Part shown: piece after piece, positions 9,019 to 19,506 of the stretch
Layout: each line of letters opens with the position of its first letter
How positions within the stretch are numbered: the stretch's first letter is position 1
Source: Mesorhizobium sp. M1D.F.Ca.ET.043.01.1.1
GTDB taxonomy: Bacteria > Pseudomonadota > Alphaproteobacteria > Rhizobiales > Rhizobiaceae
Direction: 5' to 3'
Assembly (NCBI RefSeq): GCF_003952385.1
Contig: NZ_CP034444.1
Coordinates: 186,001 to 250,000, forward strand
DNA: 64,000 nt
Position numbers and translations under genes: made by a program
The notes under the pieces: generated by a model
Databases searched by the model: none
Told to the model about the DNA's origin: nothing
What the model saw: only the letters and a program-made list of their open reading frames with translations

Positions 9019-9915
9019 ATGTCCTCCCACCACGACCACCAGAAAGGCCTTCTGCTCACCGCCATCGGCGGCGTGACGCTGACCGTCGACATCCCGCTGA
9101 TCAGGCTCGCCCATGGCGAAGCATGGACAATCCTTTTGCTGCGCACCGGCACCACTTTCCTTGCCGGGATCCTCATCTGGATGGTCTGGCGCTCGCTGAG
9201 CGACAGGGCGCCGCAACTGGTTCCCGGCCGGCCCGGCCTCGCGGTGGCAACGCTCTACGGCCTCGGCTCGATCGCCTTCATCACCGCCGTCTACCACACC
9301 TCGACCGCTGATCTCGTCTTCATCCTCGCCTTCACCACCATGTTCTCGGCGCTGCTGTCCTGGCTATTCCTCGGGGAAAGGCCACGGCCGGCGACGCTGG
9401 CGGCGCTGGCGCTGATGATCGTTGGCGTAGCCATCATCGTCGGCGACTCCATCGGCAGCGGAAATCTGTTCGGCGACATCATGGCCCTGTGCTCCGCGTT
9501 CTGCATCGCATGCGCGATCACCATCTCGCGCGCCAGCGGCAAGGACATGGGTTTCACCTCGCTTGTCGGAGTGGTGCTGCCGTTCTCGGTCGCCGCCTTC
9601 ATGGTCTCGAAGACCGGCTTTCAGGTGGACGCACCGTGGTGGATCATCTTCAACGGCACCGTGATCATGCCGGTCTCGTTCTTCTGCCTGGCCAACGGGC
9701 CGAAATACATTTCCGGGCCGGAAGTGGCGATGTTCTATCTGCTGGAAACGGTGTTCGCCCCGATCTGGGTATGGCTGATCTTCGCCGAGGCGCCGTCACG
9801 CAACAGCCTGATCGGCGGGACGATCCTGATCGTGACGCTGATTGCCCATTCGCTCTGGCAGTTGCACGAAGGCCGCAAGCGCCGCGCGGCGCTTGCCGTG
9901 GCTTATCCGGCCTGA
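9019..9915 (+). CDS. EamA/DMT family transporter
   Basis: A 298-residue permease with about ten membrane helices arranged as two EamA repeats. The first repeat contains LLLRTGTTFLAG and ends in FLGERPRPATLAALALMIVG; the second contains FYLLETVFAPIWVWLIFAEAPS and NSLIGGTILIVTLIAHSL. These glutamate-containing helix ends are typical of the family. Such carriers mostly export metabolites or amino acids. The ATG at 9019 leaves a short histidine-rich cytoplasmic tail (SSHHDHQK) before helix 1. The last 13 bp overlap, tail to tail, the end of the AI-2E gene on the other strand. The substrate is unknown. Confidence 0.85.
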   Translation: MSSHHDHQKGLLLTAIGGVTLTVDIPLIRLAHGEAWTILLLRTGTTFLAGILIWMVWRSLSDRAPQLVPGRPGLAVATLYGLGSIAFITAVYHTSTADLVFILAFTTMFSALLSWLFLGERPRPATLAALALMIVGVAIIVGDSIGSGNLFGDIMALCSAFCIACAITISRASGKDMGFTSLVGVVLPFSVAAFMVSKTGFQVDAPWWIIFNGTVIMPVSFFCLANGPKYISGPEVAMFYLLETVFAPIWVWLIFAEAPSRNSLIGGTILIVTLIAHSLWQLHEGRKRRAALAVAYPA

Positions 9916-11102
9916 ATCTTGCGGGCTTCGGGCGCCGCCTCGATTTGCGGCGGTGCGTCCGCTTCGTCGGCGACAGGCGCGAGCTCATCCATCAGCTCCA
10001 CCTCGCGCAGCCATTCGCGCCAGATGGCGACCAGCAGCGCCATCAGTACCGGGCCGATGAACAGGCCCAGGAAGCCCATCGTCTTGACGCCGCCGATCAG
10101 GCCGAAAAAGGTCGGCAGGAAGGGCAGCTTGATCGGCCCGCCGACCAGCTTCGGGCGCAGCGTCTTGTCGACGATGAAGAGCTCGACCGCGCCCCAGATG
10201 AACAGTGCCATGCCGGCAAACAGCTTGCCGCTGGCGGCGAGATAGATCGACACCAGCGTGAAGGAGAGCGGCGCGCCGCCGGGGATGAGCGCCATGATGC
10301 CGGTCAGCGCGCCGAGCGTCACCGGCGACGGCACGCCGGCCAGCCAGTAGGCGACGCCCAGCACCAGGCCTTCGCCGATGGCGATGACGGTCATGCCCGT
10401 GACGGTGGACGAGATGGTCGCCGGCACGACGCGCGAGATCCGCTCCCAGCGGGTCGGCAGGATGCGCTCGCCGAGGCGGTCGACCTGCGCCGCGAAGGCC
10501 TCGCCGTCGCGATAGGCGAAGAACAGCGCGATCAGCATGAACAAGAGCGTGAGCAGCAGGCCGAAGGCGCTGCCGCCAGCGGCCAGCGCGCCGCGGTAGA
10601 TGGTGCCGATGTTAGAGCCGCTCACCATCTGGATCAGCTCGCCGATGCCGCCGGGATGGCCGAGATTGGCCGTCCACTGCTGGTTCAGCCATTCGCCGAC
10701 GACTGGCATGGTGGCAATCCATTGCGGCGTGGCTGAGCCATGCCGATTGGTCTCGATCGCCCATACCACCCATTCGCGAAGCTCGTTGATGGCGTAGGTC
10801 CCGGCAAGCGCGATCGGCACCACCAGGAAGGTGAGGATGAAGAGGATGGCCAGCGTCGCGCCGATGGTGCGATTGCCGCCGACGGCAACGAGCAGCCTGC
10901 GGTAGAGTGGCCAGCTGGCAAAGGCTATGACGAGTGCCGCCAGCACCGGGAAGAGGAAGCCGTGGAAGAAATAGACGCCGGCGGCAACGATCAGCACCAG
11001 GAGCCAGCGCGCCGCCGACAGCGGCGGAATGACGGCGGCTCTCAGCGGCGTGGACAGACCGAACAGGCGCTGCCCCGGCTTCTGGATTTCAGCCCGCTTC
11101 AA
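9903..11102 (-). CDS. AI-2E family transporter
   Basis: A 399-residue membrane protein of the AI-2E transporter (YdiK/PerM) family with seven to eight membrane helices. Characteristic segments are the paired N-terminal helices around FLFPVLAALVIAFASWPLYR, the LTGIMALIPGGAPLSF stretch and the C-terminal VDKTLRPKLVGGPIKLPFLP before the last helices. Family members include exporters of autoinducer-2 and sodium/proton antiporters, so the substrate cannot be assigned. The C-terminus is acidic and Ala/Pro-rich (DEADAPPQIEAAPEARK). It is convergent with the DMT gene. Confidence 0.85.
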   Translation of the reverse strand: MKRAEIQKPGQRLFGLSTPLRAAVIPPLSAARWLLVLIVAAGVYFFHGFLFPVLAALVIAFASWPLYRRLLVAVGGNRTIGATLAILFILTFLVVPIALAGTYAINELREWVVWAIETNRHGSATPQWIATMPVVGEWLNQQWTANLGHPGGIGELIQMVSGSNIGTIYRGALAAGGSAFGLLLTLLFMLIALFFAYRDGEAFAAQVDRLGERILPTRWERISRVVPATISSTVTGMTVIAIGEGLVLGVAYWLAGVPSPVTLGALTGIMALIPGGAPLSFTLVSIYLAASGKLFAGMALFIWGAVELFIVDKTLRPKLVGGPIKLPFLPTFFGLIGGVKTMGFLGLFIGPVLMALLVAIWREWLREVELMDELAPVADEADAPPQIEAAPEARKIQAG

Positions 11103-11196
11103 CGCGGCGTTTCTCCCCTACCCGATCGTTCAATGGATGCTTATGCATCATCATAGTGCAGCAATCGTGACGATAGTCCAAATGATTGCACCTAGT

Positions 11197-11372
11197 CCTT
11201 CTCCCCTTGTGGGAGAAGGTGGATCGGCGCGTAGCGCCGAGACGGATGAGGGGTGCTGGAAGGAATGAGACGCTGGTTTTTGAGCAGCTAACTTCATGAG
11301 GCTGCGTCAAGCTGGAACACCCCTCATCCGGCCGAGCTTCACTCGTCCACCTTCTCCCACAAGGGGAGAAGG
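11197..11372. repeat. RIME-like intergenic element, two inverted copies
   Basis: The left copy (11197-11254) begins ccttctccccttgtgggaga and ends gatgaggggtg. The right copy (11318-11372) is its inverted counterpart, from cacccctcatcc to ccacaaggggagaagg. Each copy also carries its own palindrome (ccttctccc/gggagaagg). This is the kind of mosaic palindromic repeat (RIME-like) common between rhizobial genes. It fills the space between the AI-2E promoter side and the 3' end of parC and may end transcription of parC. A diverged single copy is at 26381-26443. Confidence 0.75.
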
Positions 11373-11382
11373 TTAGGTCGCG

Positions 11383-13638
11383 CTACCCGAATTTCCCCGT
11401 CCTCGGGAAGCCCTTCGGCACCATGCGGCCGGCGGCGGCGCGGGCACCGATCCACTCGGCCAGTTCCTCGCGCGACCTGGTGAAGGTGCGGTCGGCGGAG
11501 TCCTGCCAGGTCAGTCCCGTTTCCAGCGCGAAGGTCTTCAGGTCCAGCACGCCGCCGTCCTTGTATTTCTGCAGCCGCACGCCCTTGCCGCGCGCCATCT
11601 CGGGGATCTCAGCGAGCGGGAAGATCAGCATCTTGCGGTTCTCGCCGACGATGGCGAGATGGTCGCCGGCGACCGGAACGCAGCGCTTGGCCTCGTCAGG
11701 GGCCTTGACGTTCATCACCTGCTTGCCCTTGCGGGTGTTGGCCACGACCTCTTCCTCGGAGACGACGAAGCCGTTGGCGTCGTAGGAGACCAGGAGCAGC
11801 TTGCGCTTCGGATCGTGCACGAAGGCGGTGACGATGTCCTGGTCGTTCTCCATGTCGACGATGATGCGGATCGGCTCGCCGTGGCCGCGCCCGCCCGGCA
11901 GCCGGTCGGCGCCGATGGTGTAGAATTTGCCGCCGGTGGTGAAGACCAGGATCTTGTCCGTGGTCTGGGCGTGGAAGGCGAGCTTCAGGCTGTCGCCTTC
12001 CTTGAAGGCAAGCTGCGAATGGTCGGTCAGATGCCCCTTCATCGCGCGCAGCCAGCCCTTTTCGGAGACGACGACGGTGACCGGCTCGCGTTCGATCATC
12101 GCATGGGCAATGTCGGTCAGGTCATGCTCGGGCGCATCGGCGAACTGGGTGCGGCGTCTGCCGAGATCGGTCTCGGGTCCGAACTTCTTTCGGATTTCGG
12201 CGACTTGCCATTTGATCATTGCCCACTGCTTGGCGTCGGACGCCAGCAGGGCCTCGATCTGCTTCTTCTCTTCCGTGAGGCCATCGAATTCCTTGCGGAT
12301 CTCGATTTCCTCGAGCTTGCGCAGGGCGCGCAACCGCATGTTGAGGATGGCTTCGGCCTGGTTGTCGGTGAGCGACCAGCGGGCCATCATCACCTGCTTT
12401 GGCTCATCCTCCTCGCGGATGATCCTGATCACCTCGTCGATGTTGAGATAGGCGATCAGGTAGCCAGCGAGGATTTCCAGGCGCTTCTCAATCTCGCCCA
12501 GCCGATATTTCGAGCGGCGGATAAGGACGTCGCGGCGGTGGTCGAGCCACTCCTTCAGCACGCCCTTGAGCGAGAGCACGTTCGGCACCTTGCCGCGCGA
12601 CAGCACGTTCATGTTGAGCGGGAAGCGGCTTTCGAGCTCGGTGAGCTTGAACAGCGATTCCATCAGGATGCCGGGATCGACGGTGCGGCTCTTCGGCACC
12701 AGCACGATACGGATGTCCTCCGCGCTCTCGTCGCGGATGTCCTCGAGCAGCGGCAGCTTGCGCGCCATCAAGAGCTCGGCGATCTTCTCGATCAGCCTGG
12801 CCTTCTGGACACCGTAGGGGATTTCGGTGACGACGATGCTCCAGGTGCCCCTGCCCTGATCCTCCTGGCCCCATTTGGAGCGCACGCGGAAACCGCCGCG
12901 GCCCGTCTCATAGGCTTCTAGGATCGAGGCGCGGCTGTCGACGATAATGCCGCCGGTCGGGAAATCCGGCCCTTGGACGAAATCCATCAGCTTCGCCACG
13001 GACGCGTCCGGATGCTCGATCAGATGGAGTGCCGCGTCGCAAAGCTCGGCGGCGTTGTGCGGCGGGATCGAGGTCGCCATGCCGACGGCAATGCCGGACG
13101 AGCCGTTGGCGAGCAGGTTCGGGAAGGCGCCGGGAAGAACCGACGGCTCCTCGTCCTCTTCGTTGTAGGTCGGCCGGAAGTCGACGGCATCCTCGGTGAT
13201 GCCGGCGAGCAGCTCGGTCGCCACCTCCGTCATGCGCGATTCGGTGTAGCGCATGGCGGCGGCGTTATCGCCGTCGATGTTGCCGAAATTGCCCTGGCCG
13301 TCAACCAGCGGGTAGCGCATGGAAAATTCCTGCGCGAGGCGCACCAGCGCGTCATAGATCGACTGGTCGCCATGCGGATGGAACTTACCCATCACCTCGC
13401 CGACGATGCGCGCGCATTTGGCAAAGCCCTGGTCGGGATTGAGCCGCAGGAGCCGCATGGCATGCATGATGCGGCGATGGACCGGCTTCAGTCCGTCGCG
13501 CACATCCGGCAGCGCCCGGTGCATGATGGTCGACAACGCATAGGCCAGGTAGCGCTTCTCGAGCGCTTCCTTCAGATCGACCGGTTCGATGTTGTCGCCG
13601 CCGCCATTGTCTTCAGGCGGCAAATGCCTTTTTCCCAT
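11383..13638 (-). CDS. parC: DNA topoisomerase IV subunit A
   Basis: A 751-residue type IIA topoisomerase subunit that cuts and rejoins DNA with ParE to unlink daughter chromosomes. The breakage-reunion domain carries the active-site tyrosine at residue 131 in [11 protein letters not shown], and the quinolone region reads [14 protein letters not shown] (residues 87-100). The tower and coiled-coil arms follow, then a shortened C-terminal pinwheel domain with [10 protein letters not shown]. Length, and the lack of repeated GyrA-type C-terminal blades with a GyrA box, favour ParC over GyrA. The position of E. coli Ser80 is glutamine here, which I believe is usual in alphaproteobacterial ParC. 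The ATG at 13638 is the first start in frame. It is monocistronic. Confidence 0.93.
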   Translation of the reverse strand: MGKRHLPPEDNGGGDNIEPVDLKEALEKRYLAYALSTIMHRALPDVRDGLKPVHRRIMHAMRLLRLNPDQGFAKCARIVGEVMGKFHPHGDQSIYDALVRLAQEFSMRYPLVDGQGNFGNIDGDNAAAMRYTESRMTEVATELLAGITEDAVDFRPTYNEEDEEPSVLPGAFPNLLANGSSGIAVGMATSIPPHNAAELCDAALHLIEHPDASVAKLMDFVQGPDFPTGGIIVDSRASILEAYETGRGGFRVRSKWGQEDQGRGTWSIVVTEIPYGVQKARLIEKIAELLMARKLPLLEDIRDESAEDIRIVLVPKSRTVDPGILMESLFKLTELESRFPLNMNVLSRGKVPNVLSLKGVLKEWLDHRRDVLIRRSKYRLGEIEKRLEILAGYLIAYLNIDEVIRIIREEDEPKQVMMARWSLTDNQAEAILNMRLRALRKLEEIEIRKEFDGLTEEKKQIEALLASDAKQWAMIKWQVAEIRKKFGPETDLGRRRTQFADAPEHDLTDIAHAMIEREPVTVVVSEKGWLRAMKGHLTDHSQLAFKEGDSLKLAFHAQTTDKILVFTTGGKFYTIGADRLPGGRGHGEPIRIIVDMENDQDIVTAFVHDPKRKLLLVSYDANGFVVSEEEVVANTRKGKQVMNVKAPDEAKRCVPVAGDHLAIVGENRKMLIFPLAEIPEMARGKGVRLQKYKDGGVLDLKTFALETGLTWQDSADRTFTRSREELAEWIGARAAAGRMVPKGFPRTGKFG

Positions 13639-14055
13639 GGATTTCGACTAGCCGAGCGGGTGATTCGCGGCAAGCGCCGCGTTGGAAGTCGGCGGATTCG
13701 TCGCGCGTGCAGTCGCCACGAAAGACCGCAGCCGATGATGTGAAGGATTTCACGGAAGCGCCAAGGCGAACAATCCAGTTTCCCGCCGATCTGCAACCGG
13801 TATCGGCTGCCGGCGGGGCGCCGGCCAACATCAATCTGTTACATGCGCCCTCTATCTGGGCATGCAACGCGCCGGCGCAGGAGAGCCGCGGTCTTCATGA
13901 CAAATTCACCGCACCATGCAAAGCGTGCCGGCCGGGTTTGCTTTTCATCGCCCTTTGCGACAAAGGTGCCAGGAAATGCCTTCTTCCCGTCCCGTTCGTC
14001 GCGGAATGGTGATGCAGCAGAAATTCAAAACACTTTCAGGACAGGGAACTCGCCA
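13639..14055. other. Intergenic region, divergent parC / periplasmic-protein promoters
   Basis: These 417 bp separate two divergent genes and hold no coding frame with a convincing start or family resemblance. They presumably carry the promoters of both genes. I see no hairpin-plus-T-run terminator or recognisable riboswitch. Confidence 0.5.
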
Positions 14056-15246
14056 ATGACAATCCAACGCTCAATGCTCAAGAAACTGGCTTTTTCGACC
14101 TTTCTGCTGACCCTGCCGCTCAACGCCGCCTTCGCCGCCGATCCGGCCGTGGCCGAGCGCGTCAAGGCAACGCTTGCCGCCCAGGGTGTCGATATTTCCT
14201 GGACCGGTGTGTCGGGTGACGGCTCGAACGTCGTTTTGCAGGGCGTCTCCATCAAGCCTGCCGCCGAGAAGGAAGCGCTGCCGATCGGCGACGTGAAGCT
14301 CGAAGGCGTCACCGAGGCCAATGGCGGCTTCGAGATCGCGACTGTCTCGACTTCGGCCCTCGAGCACTCCAAGGACGGCGTGACGCTCAACCTGAGCCCC
14401 TTTGTCATCCACGACATGAAGGTGCCGGCCGAAGGCAGCACCGACCCGCTCGGCTCGCTGATGATGTACAAGTCGGCCGAGCTCTCCAACATGACGGTCA
14501 AGGTCGGCGACAAGACGGCCTTCTCGATGGATGGGCTCGCCCTCCAGATCACCCCGCCGGCCGATGGCAAGGCGATGGACTTCACCGCCAACACGGAGAA
14601 GTTCAATGCCGATCTCTCGCTGGTCGAGGACCCGAAGTCGAAGGAAGCGATCGAGGCGCTCGGCTACCAGACCATCTCCGGCACCGTCTCGATGGCTGGC
14701 ACCTGGCAGCCCAGCGACGGCAAGATGGAGCTGTCGAAATACGACATCGCGGTCGACAATGCCGGCACGCTCGGCATGACCTTCGATCTCGGCGGCTACA
14801 CGGTCGACTTCATCAAGTCGATGCAGGAAATGCAGAAGAAATTCGCCGCGCAGCCCGAGGGCGCCGACAATTCGGCGCAAGGCATGGCCATGCTCGGCCT
14901 CCTGCAGCAGCTTTCCTTCAACGGCGCTTCGGTGCGCTTCGACGACGATTCGCTGACTGGCAAGGTCCTCGACTATGTCGGCAAGCAGCAGGGCATGTCG
15001 GCCAAGGACGTCGCCAACCAGGCCAAGGCGATCGTGCCGTTCGGCATGGCGCAGCTCAACAATCCCGAACTGACGGCCGAGGTGTCGGCCGCGGTGAACA
15101 AGTTCCTCGACGATCCGAAGAGCCTCGAGATCTCGGCCGAGCCGCCGTCGTCGGTGCCCTTCGCGCTGATCATGGCCGGCGCCATGTCCAACCCGCTCGA
15201 CCTGCCGAAGACGCTCGGCGTCAAGGTCAAGGCGAACGAGGACTGA
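14056..15246 (+). CDS. Periplasmic protein of unknown function
   Basis: A 396-residue exported protein. Residues 1-28 are a classical signal peptide: positive start (TIQRSMLKK), hydrophobic core and cleavage motif AFAAD. The mature part is rich in beta-type sequence with repeated short strands (VKLEGVTEANGGFEIATVST, later AELSNMTVKVGDKTAFSMDG). This gives the look of a layered beta protein of the AsmA/YdgA sort, but no family motif is certain. The ATG at 14056 directly precedes the signal peptide. A strong bidirectional terminator follows at 15267-15295. No function is assigned. Confidence 0.8.
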   Translation: MTIQRSMLKKLAFSTFLLTLPLNAAFAADPAVAERVKATLAAQGVDISWTGVSGDGSNVVLQGVSIKPAAEKEALPIGDVKLEGVTEANGGFEIATVSTSALEHSKDGVTLNLSPFVIHDMKVPAEGSTDPLGSLMMYKSAELSNMTVKVGDKTAFSMDGLALQITPPADGKAMDFTANTEKFNADLSLVEDPKSKEAIEALGYQTISGTVSMAGTWQPSDGKMELSKYDIAVDNAGTLGMTFDLGGYTVDFIKSMQEMQKKFAAQPEGADNSAQGMAMLGLLQQLSFNGASVRFDDDSLTGKVLDYVGKQQGMSAKDVANQAKAIVPFGMAQLNNPELTAEVSAAVNKFLDDPKSLEISAEPPSSVPFALIMAGAMSNPLDLPKTLGVKVKANED

Positions 15247-15266
15247 TCGGGCGGAACGCTCAAACA

Positions 15267-15295
15267 AAAGCCCGGCAGCGATGCCGGGCTTTTTT
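15267..15295. terminator. Bidirectional rho-independent terminator
   Basis: A perfect 9-bp stem (agcccggca at 15269-15277, tgccgggct at 15282-15290) with a gcga loop, flanked by A-run and T-run. It lies between the 3' ends of two convergent genes, so it can serve the periplasmic-protein gene and aspS. Confidence 0.9.
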
Positions 15296-15342
15296 GTTCA
15301 AGACCAATTCATTGAGCAGCAGGAACCGCTTGAGCGCGGTTT

Positions 15343-17133
15343 CTAACCTTCCTTCTTCGCCACCGCGACGCGCAGCGACAGTTCGCGAAGCTGCTGCGGA
15401 GTGGCTTCCGACGGGGCGTTCATCAAGAGGTCATAGGCCTGCTGGTTCATCGGGAACATGGTAACTTCGCGCAGGTTCTTGGCGCCGACCAGCAGCATGA
15501 CGATGCGGTCGATACCGGCGGCCATGCCGCCATGCGGGGGCGCGCCATACTGGAAGGCGCGATAGAGACCGCCGAAGCGCTCCTCGACGGTCGCGCGATC
15601 GAGCCCGACCGTCTCGAAGGCCTTGACCATTGTTTCCGGCAGGTGGTTGCGGATGCCGCCGGAAGCGATCTCGAAGCCGTTGCAGACCATGTCGTACTGG
15701 AACGCCTTGATGCCGAGCAGGTCCTCGCCACCGAGCGCCTCGATGCCGCCCTGCGGCATCGAGAACGGGTTGTGGGCGAAGTCGATCCTCTTCTCCTCTT
15801 CGTTCCACTCGAAGAAGGGGAAGTCGACGATCCAGCACAGTTCGAAGCGGTCGCGGTCGACGAGGTTCAATTCCTCGCCGGCGCGGGTGCGTGCGGCACC
15901 CGCGAAGGCGACGAACTTTTTCGGATCGCCGGCAACGAAGAAGGCGGCATCGCCGTCGGCAACGCCGAGCTGCTGGCGGACGGCTTCGGTGCGCTCCTCG
16001 CCGATGTTCTTGGCGATCGGACCGGCGCCTTCAAGCTTGTCGCCCTCCTTGCGCCAGAAGATGTAGCCGAGGCCCGGCTGGCCCTCGCTCTGCGCCCATG
16101 AGTTCATGCGGTCGCAAAAGGCGCGGCTGCCGCCGGTCTTGGCGGGAATGGCCCAGACTTCGGCCTTGGGGTCGTTGGCCAGGATGTTGGCGAAGACCTT
16201 GAAGCCGGAATCGCGGAAGTGGTCGGAGACCGCCTGCATCTCGATCGGGTTGCGCAGGTCCGGCTTGTCGGTGCCGTAGGTGCGCATCGCCTCGTCGTAG
16301 GCAATGCGCCGGAACTTCTGGGTCACCGGCTTGCCGTCGGCGAAGGTCTCGAACACACCGCGAAGCACCGGCTCCATGGCGGAGAGCACGTCGTCCTGCT
16401 CGACGAAGCTCATCTCGAGGTCGAGCTGGTAGAACTCGCCGGGCAGACGGTCGGCACGCGGGTCCTCGTCGCGGAAGCAGGGCGCGATCTGGAAATAGCG
16501 GTCGAAGCCGGAGACCATGATCAACTGCTTGTACTGCTGCGGCGCCTGCGGCAGCGCGTAGAAGGTGCCGGGATGGATGCGCGAGGGCACCAGGAAGTCG
16601 CGCGCGCCCTCGGGCGAGGATGCGGTCAGGATCGGCGTCGAGAATTCGGTGAAGCCCACCTCGCCCATGCGCCTGCGCATCTCGGCGATGATCCTGGTGC
16701 GCGCCACGATGTTCTTGTGCAGCGTCTCGCGGCGCAAGTCGAGGAAGCGGTATTTCAGGCGGATGTCCTCGGGGTATTCAGGCTCGCCGAATACCGGCAG
16801 AGGCAGCTCCTTGGCCGCCGACAGCACCTCGATCTCGCGCGCGAAAATCTCGATCTCGCCGGTCGGCAGGTTGGGGTTGACGGTCTCCGGCAGGCGCGCC
16901 TTGACCTCGCCGTCGACGCGGATCACCCACTCGCCGCGCACGGTCTCGGCGATCTTGAAGGCCGGAGAATCCGGATCGGCGACGATCTGGGTCAGGCCGT
17001 AGTGGTCGCGCAAATCGATGAAGAGCAGCCCGCCATGGTCGCGCACGCGATGCACCCAGCCCGACAGGCGGACGGAATTGCCGACGTCGCTCTTTCTCAA
17101 CTGGGCACAGGTATGGCTGCGGTAACGATGCAT
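15343..17133 (-). CDS. aspS: Aspartyl-tRNA synthetase
   Basis: A 596-residue class II synthetase charging tRNA with aspartate. The N-terminal OB anticodon-binding domain ([19 protein letters not shown]) is followed by motif 1, motif 2 ([19 protein letters not shown]), the bacterial GAD insertion in the middle and motif 3 ([19 protein letters not shown]). The length of about 590 is that of the bacterial-type enzyme. I place the start at the ATG at 17133 ([12 protein letters not shown]); a second ATG two codons upstream at 17139 is also possible, and an in-frame start at 17199 would add 22 unrelated residues. Confidence 0.95.
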   Translation of the reverse strand: MHRYRSHTCAQLRKSDVGNSVRLSGWVHRVRDHGGLLFIDLRDHYGLTQIVADPDSPAFKIAETVRGEWVIRVDGEVKARLPETVNPNLPTGEIEIFAREIEVLSAAKELPLPVFGEPEYPEDIRLKYRFLDLRRETLHKNIVARTRIIAEMRRRMGEVGFTEFSTPILTASSPEGARDFLVPSRIHPGTFYALPQAPQQYKQLIMVSGFDRYFQIAPCFRDEDPRADRLPGEFYQLDLEMSFVEQDDVLSAMEPVLRGVFETFADGKPVTQKFRRIAYDEAMRTYGTDKPDLRNPIEMQAVSDHFRDSGFKVFANILANDPKAEVWAIPAKTGGSRAFCDRMNSWAQSEGQPGLGYIFWRKEGDKLEGAGPIAKNIGEERTEAVRQQLGVADGDAAFFVAGDPKKFVAFAGAARTRAGEELNLVDRDRFELCWIVDFPFFEWNEEEKRIDFAHNPFSMPQGGIEALGGEDLLGIKAFQYDMVCNGFEIASGGIRNHLPETMVKAFETVGLDRATVEERFGGLYRAFQYGAPPHGGMAAGIDRIVMLLVGAKNLREVTMFPMNQQAYDLLMNAPSEATPQQLRELSLRVAVAKKEG

Positions 17134-17270
17134 TGTCATTGGTGAAGTCCGGAATTGCGGGCGAAAGCCCGGCCCTGAAAATTGGCGCGAAAAGCGCATG
17201 AGAGGCCGGCTTTGTCAAGGCAACCGGTCACACAGGGGAAGCGGTCGTAAAGGCTCGGGGCTTCGGCCGC

Positions 17271-18029
17271 TCACGCGAAGCGGATTTCGGCGCCCTGTCG
17301 CTGGAAATCGGCGAGGATGGCGGCCGGCGCTGTCTTTTCGACCACAAGGTGACGGATCGCATCCGCTGCCGCGACACGATAAGGCGCCGCTGTGGCGAGC
17401 TTGTCGATGGTGGCGGCGATGACGATGCCGGCGCTGTTCCTGGCCATGGCGCGCTTGACCTCAGCCTCCGCCGAATCGAAGGCGGTGACGCCGCGCGAGG
17501 CATCGAGCCCGCAGGAGCCGAGAAAGAACAGATCGGCGCCGAGCTGAGCCACGGCGGCAAGCGTGTCACCACCGACGCAGGTGCCGAGGTCGCGGACGTA
17601 TCGGCCGCCGAGCATGATCAGATCGACCAGGGGAAGATCGGCGAGTGCCGACGCAACACCGAGCGAATTGGTGGCCACGGTCAACTCGATATCACGCGGG
17701 ATTGCCCTCGCGATCGCCTCATTGGTCGTGCCGCCGTCGATGAACAGGGTCTGCCCCGAGGTCAGCACGCCAGCGGCGGCTTTCGCCAGGCGCATCTTCT
17801 CCTCGACCGCATGGCCGCTGCGCTCGCTGATGGTTGCCGCCGCAAAGGGCGCTGACGCGACCGCGCCCCCGTAAACCCGGCGCAACTGCCCGGCTTTCGC
17901 CAGCTCGCGCAGATCACGGCGAACCGTATCTTCCGAAACCCCAAAGCGGCTGGCGAGCTCGCCTGCCAAAACTTTTCCTTCGGCTGCCAGCCGGTCGCGA
18001 ATGAATTGGTGTCGTTCCTCGGTCAGCAT
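17271..18029 (-). CDS. DeoR/GlpR family transcriptional regulator
   Basis: A 252-residue repressor of the DeoR family. Residues 1-57 form the winged helix (LTEERHQFIRDRLAAEGKV, then FGVSEDTVRRDLREL). The C-terminal DeoR-C sensor domain has the phosphosugar-binding signatures IDGGTTNEAIA and GGRYVRDLGTCVGG. Members usually respond to a sugar phosphate. The ATG at 18029 gives the canonical start; upstream in-frame codons lie in the promoter. It is divergent from an MFS gene 109 bp away, and repeated TTTGTGCA-like boxes lie between them, so it probably controls itself and that transporter. Confidence 0.88.
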   Translation of the reverse strand: MLTEERHQFIRDRLAAEGKVLAGELASRFGVSEDTVRRDLRELAKAGQLRRVYGGAVASAPFAAATISERSGHAVEEKMRLAKAAAGVLTSGQTLFIDGGTTNEAIARAIPRDIELTVATNSLGVASALADLPLVDLIMLGGRYVRDLGTCVGGDTLAAVAQLGADLFFLGSCGLDASRGVTAFDSAEAEVKRAMARNSAGIVIAATIDKLATAAPYRVAAADAIRHLVVEKTAPAAILADFQRQGAEIRFA

Positions 18030-18044
18030 GCACGATCCTATTTC

Positions 18045-18083
18045 TTTGTGCATATTCTTGCATGATTTGCATGTTTGTGCAAG
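18045..18083. promoter_or_regulatory. Probable DeoR-type operator cluster
   Basis: Within 39 bp of the divergent promoter region there are four similar boxes: tttgtgcat (18045-18053), ttgcat (18058-18063), tttgcatg (18066-18073) and tttgtgca (18074-18081). The outer part also makes an inverted pair, cttgca (18057-18062) with tgcaag (18078-18083). Repeated short boxes are usual for DeoR-family operators. Assignment is by position and repetition only. Confidence 0.5.
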
Positions 18084-18138
18084 AACTGATGTATCGGGCC
18101 GGCGATGCCGTCCGCCCTCCCCAACGGAAAGTGCCACG

Positions 18139-19371
18139 ATGACCTTTGGCTTGAAACTCGCCCCTCAGCACCGCGTCTATGCCGGTTTCGCGATCTATTC
18201 CTTCGCCATGGGCAACATTTTCCCGCGCCTGCCGGACATAAAGCGCGCCATGGCGATCGAGGATGGCACGCTCGGGCTCAGCCTGATCGGGACACCGATC
18301 GGCACCTTGACGGCGCTGACCCTGGCGACTCCTGTCCTGGAGCGCGTCGGCTTTCGCCGGGCGCTGCTTTGGCTCGTGCCGCTGATCGCGCTTGTCTATT
18401 CCATCGCCGTGCATGCGCCGGGACCGGTCGCGCTGTTCCTGCTGCTGCTGCCGGTCGGGCTGATGATCGGCAGCGTCGAGATCATCCTGAATGTCGAGGC
18501 CGACAGGACAGAGTTCCTGCTCAAGCGCCGCATCATGAACCGGGCGCACTCCTTCTGGAGCGCGGGCTTCTTCGGCGCCGGGCTGTTCGGCGGCGCGATG
18601 GCGCATCTCGGCCTGTCGCCGCAGCTCCATCTGGCGCTGGTGGTGCCCATGGTGGCGGTTTCGATGACGCTGCTTCTCGGCGGCTTCGAGCCGGCGCCCG
18701 CCCGCTTCGCCAACTCCGGCGACAAGCCGCCGATGTTGGCGCGGCCGACGCTGCCGATCCTCGTCCTCGTCGCGGTGACGCTTTCGGCGATGCTCCTGGA
18801 AGGCGCCAGCATAGACTGGTCGGCGATCTACATGCGCACGGTGTTCGATTCCGGTCCGTTCGTCGCCGGCTTCACCGTGGCGCTGTTCGCCTTCTCGCAG
18901 GCAACCACGCGCTTCTTCGCCGACTCCTTCGTCGACCGCCATTCGCCAAGCGGCGTGGCGCGCGTGCTGCTGGCAACGATGGCGGCCGGCGTGCTCATCG
19001 TCTTCTTCTCGCCGCTGCCGTTCGTCTCGATGCTGGGCTTTGCCCTGCTGGGCATCGGCAGCAGCGCGATCTTCCCGCTGGCGATCTCGGCGGCGGCGCA
19101 ACGGACGGATCGGCCGGCGGCGATCAACGTCGCGGCGCTTTCGCAGATCTCCTTCATCGCCTTCCTGCTCGGTCCGCCGCTGCTCGGCTTCGTATCGGAC
19201 CATTGGGGCATCCGCTCCGCCTACGGAATCGGCATTCCCTTCATCGCGCTCAGCCTGCTGACCGCGGGCTCGCTCGGCCGGCGGCCGGCCGCAGAGAGCA
19301 TCAGTGCGATTCCGGGCGAGACGCCGTCGACGGTCGTGCAGGAGATGGAAATACGGGCCGGTAGAGCTTAG
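18139..19371 (+). CDS. MFS transporter (YbjJ-like)
   Basis: A 410-residue major facilitator with about twelve membrane helices. The segment NRAHSFWSAGFFGAGLFGGA after helix 4 and the second-half sequence LEGASIDWSAIYM are typical of the YbjJ-like branch. The C-terminal tail is hydrophilic. The ATG at 18139 starts the family-like sequence; the preceding in-frame region is the operator area. Divergence from a DeoR-type regulator suggests a sugar or nucleoside-related substrate, but this is inference. A truncated relative of this family occurs at 36661. Confidence 0.85.
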   Translation: MTFGLKLAPQHRVYAGFAIYSFAMGNIFPRLPDIKRAMAIEDGTLGLSLIGTPIGTLTALTLATPVLERVGFRRALLWLVPLIALVYSIAVHAPGPVALFLLLLPVGLMIGSVEIILNVEADRTEFLLKRRIMNRAHSFWSAGFFGAGLFGGAMAHLGLSPQLHLALVVPMVAVSMTLLLGGFEPAPARFANSGDKPPMLARPTLPILVLVAVTLSAMLLEGASIDWSAIYMRTVFDSGPFVAGFTVALFAFSQATTRFFADSFVDRHSPSGVARVLLATMAAGVLIVFFSPLPFVSMLGFALLGIGSSAIFPLAISAAAQRTDRPAAINVAALSQISFIAFLLGPPLLGFVSDHWGIRSAYGIGIPFIALSLLTAGSLGRRPAAESISAIPGETPSTVVQEMEIRAGRA

Positions 19372-19506
19372 GGGCCCCTTTCTTATTGGCCGCGATGTCG
19401 TCGGCCGAGCGCAAGAATGTGTCCATGTTCATGTCGCATTTGCCGCTAGCATTGACGCTATCTATGGTCCAAGAAGAGGTCACAGATCCGTGATTGCCTC
19501 TCTTCA

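Noticed and set aside
11659..12921. 420-codon forward frame opposite parC
   Set aside because: Shadow of parC; no independent start signal or motif.
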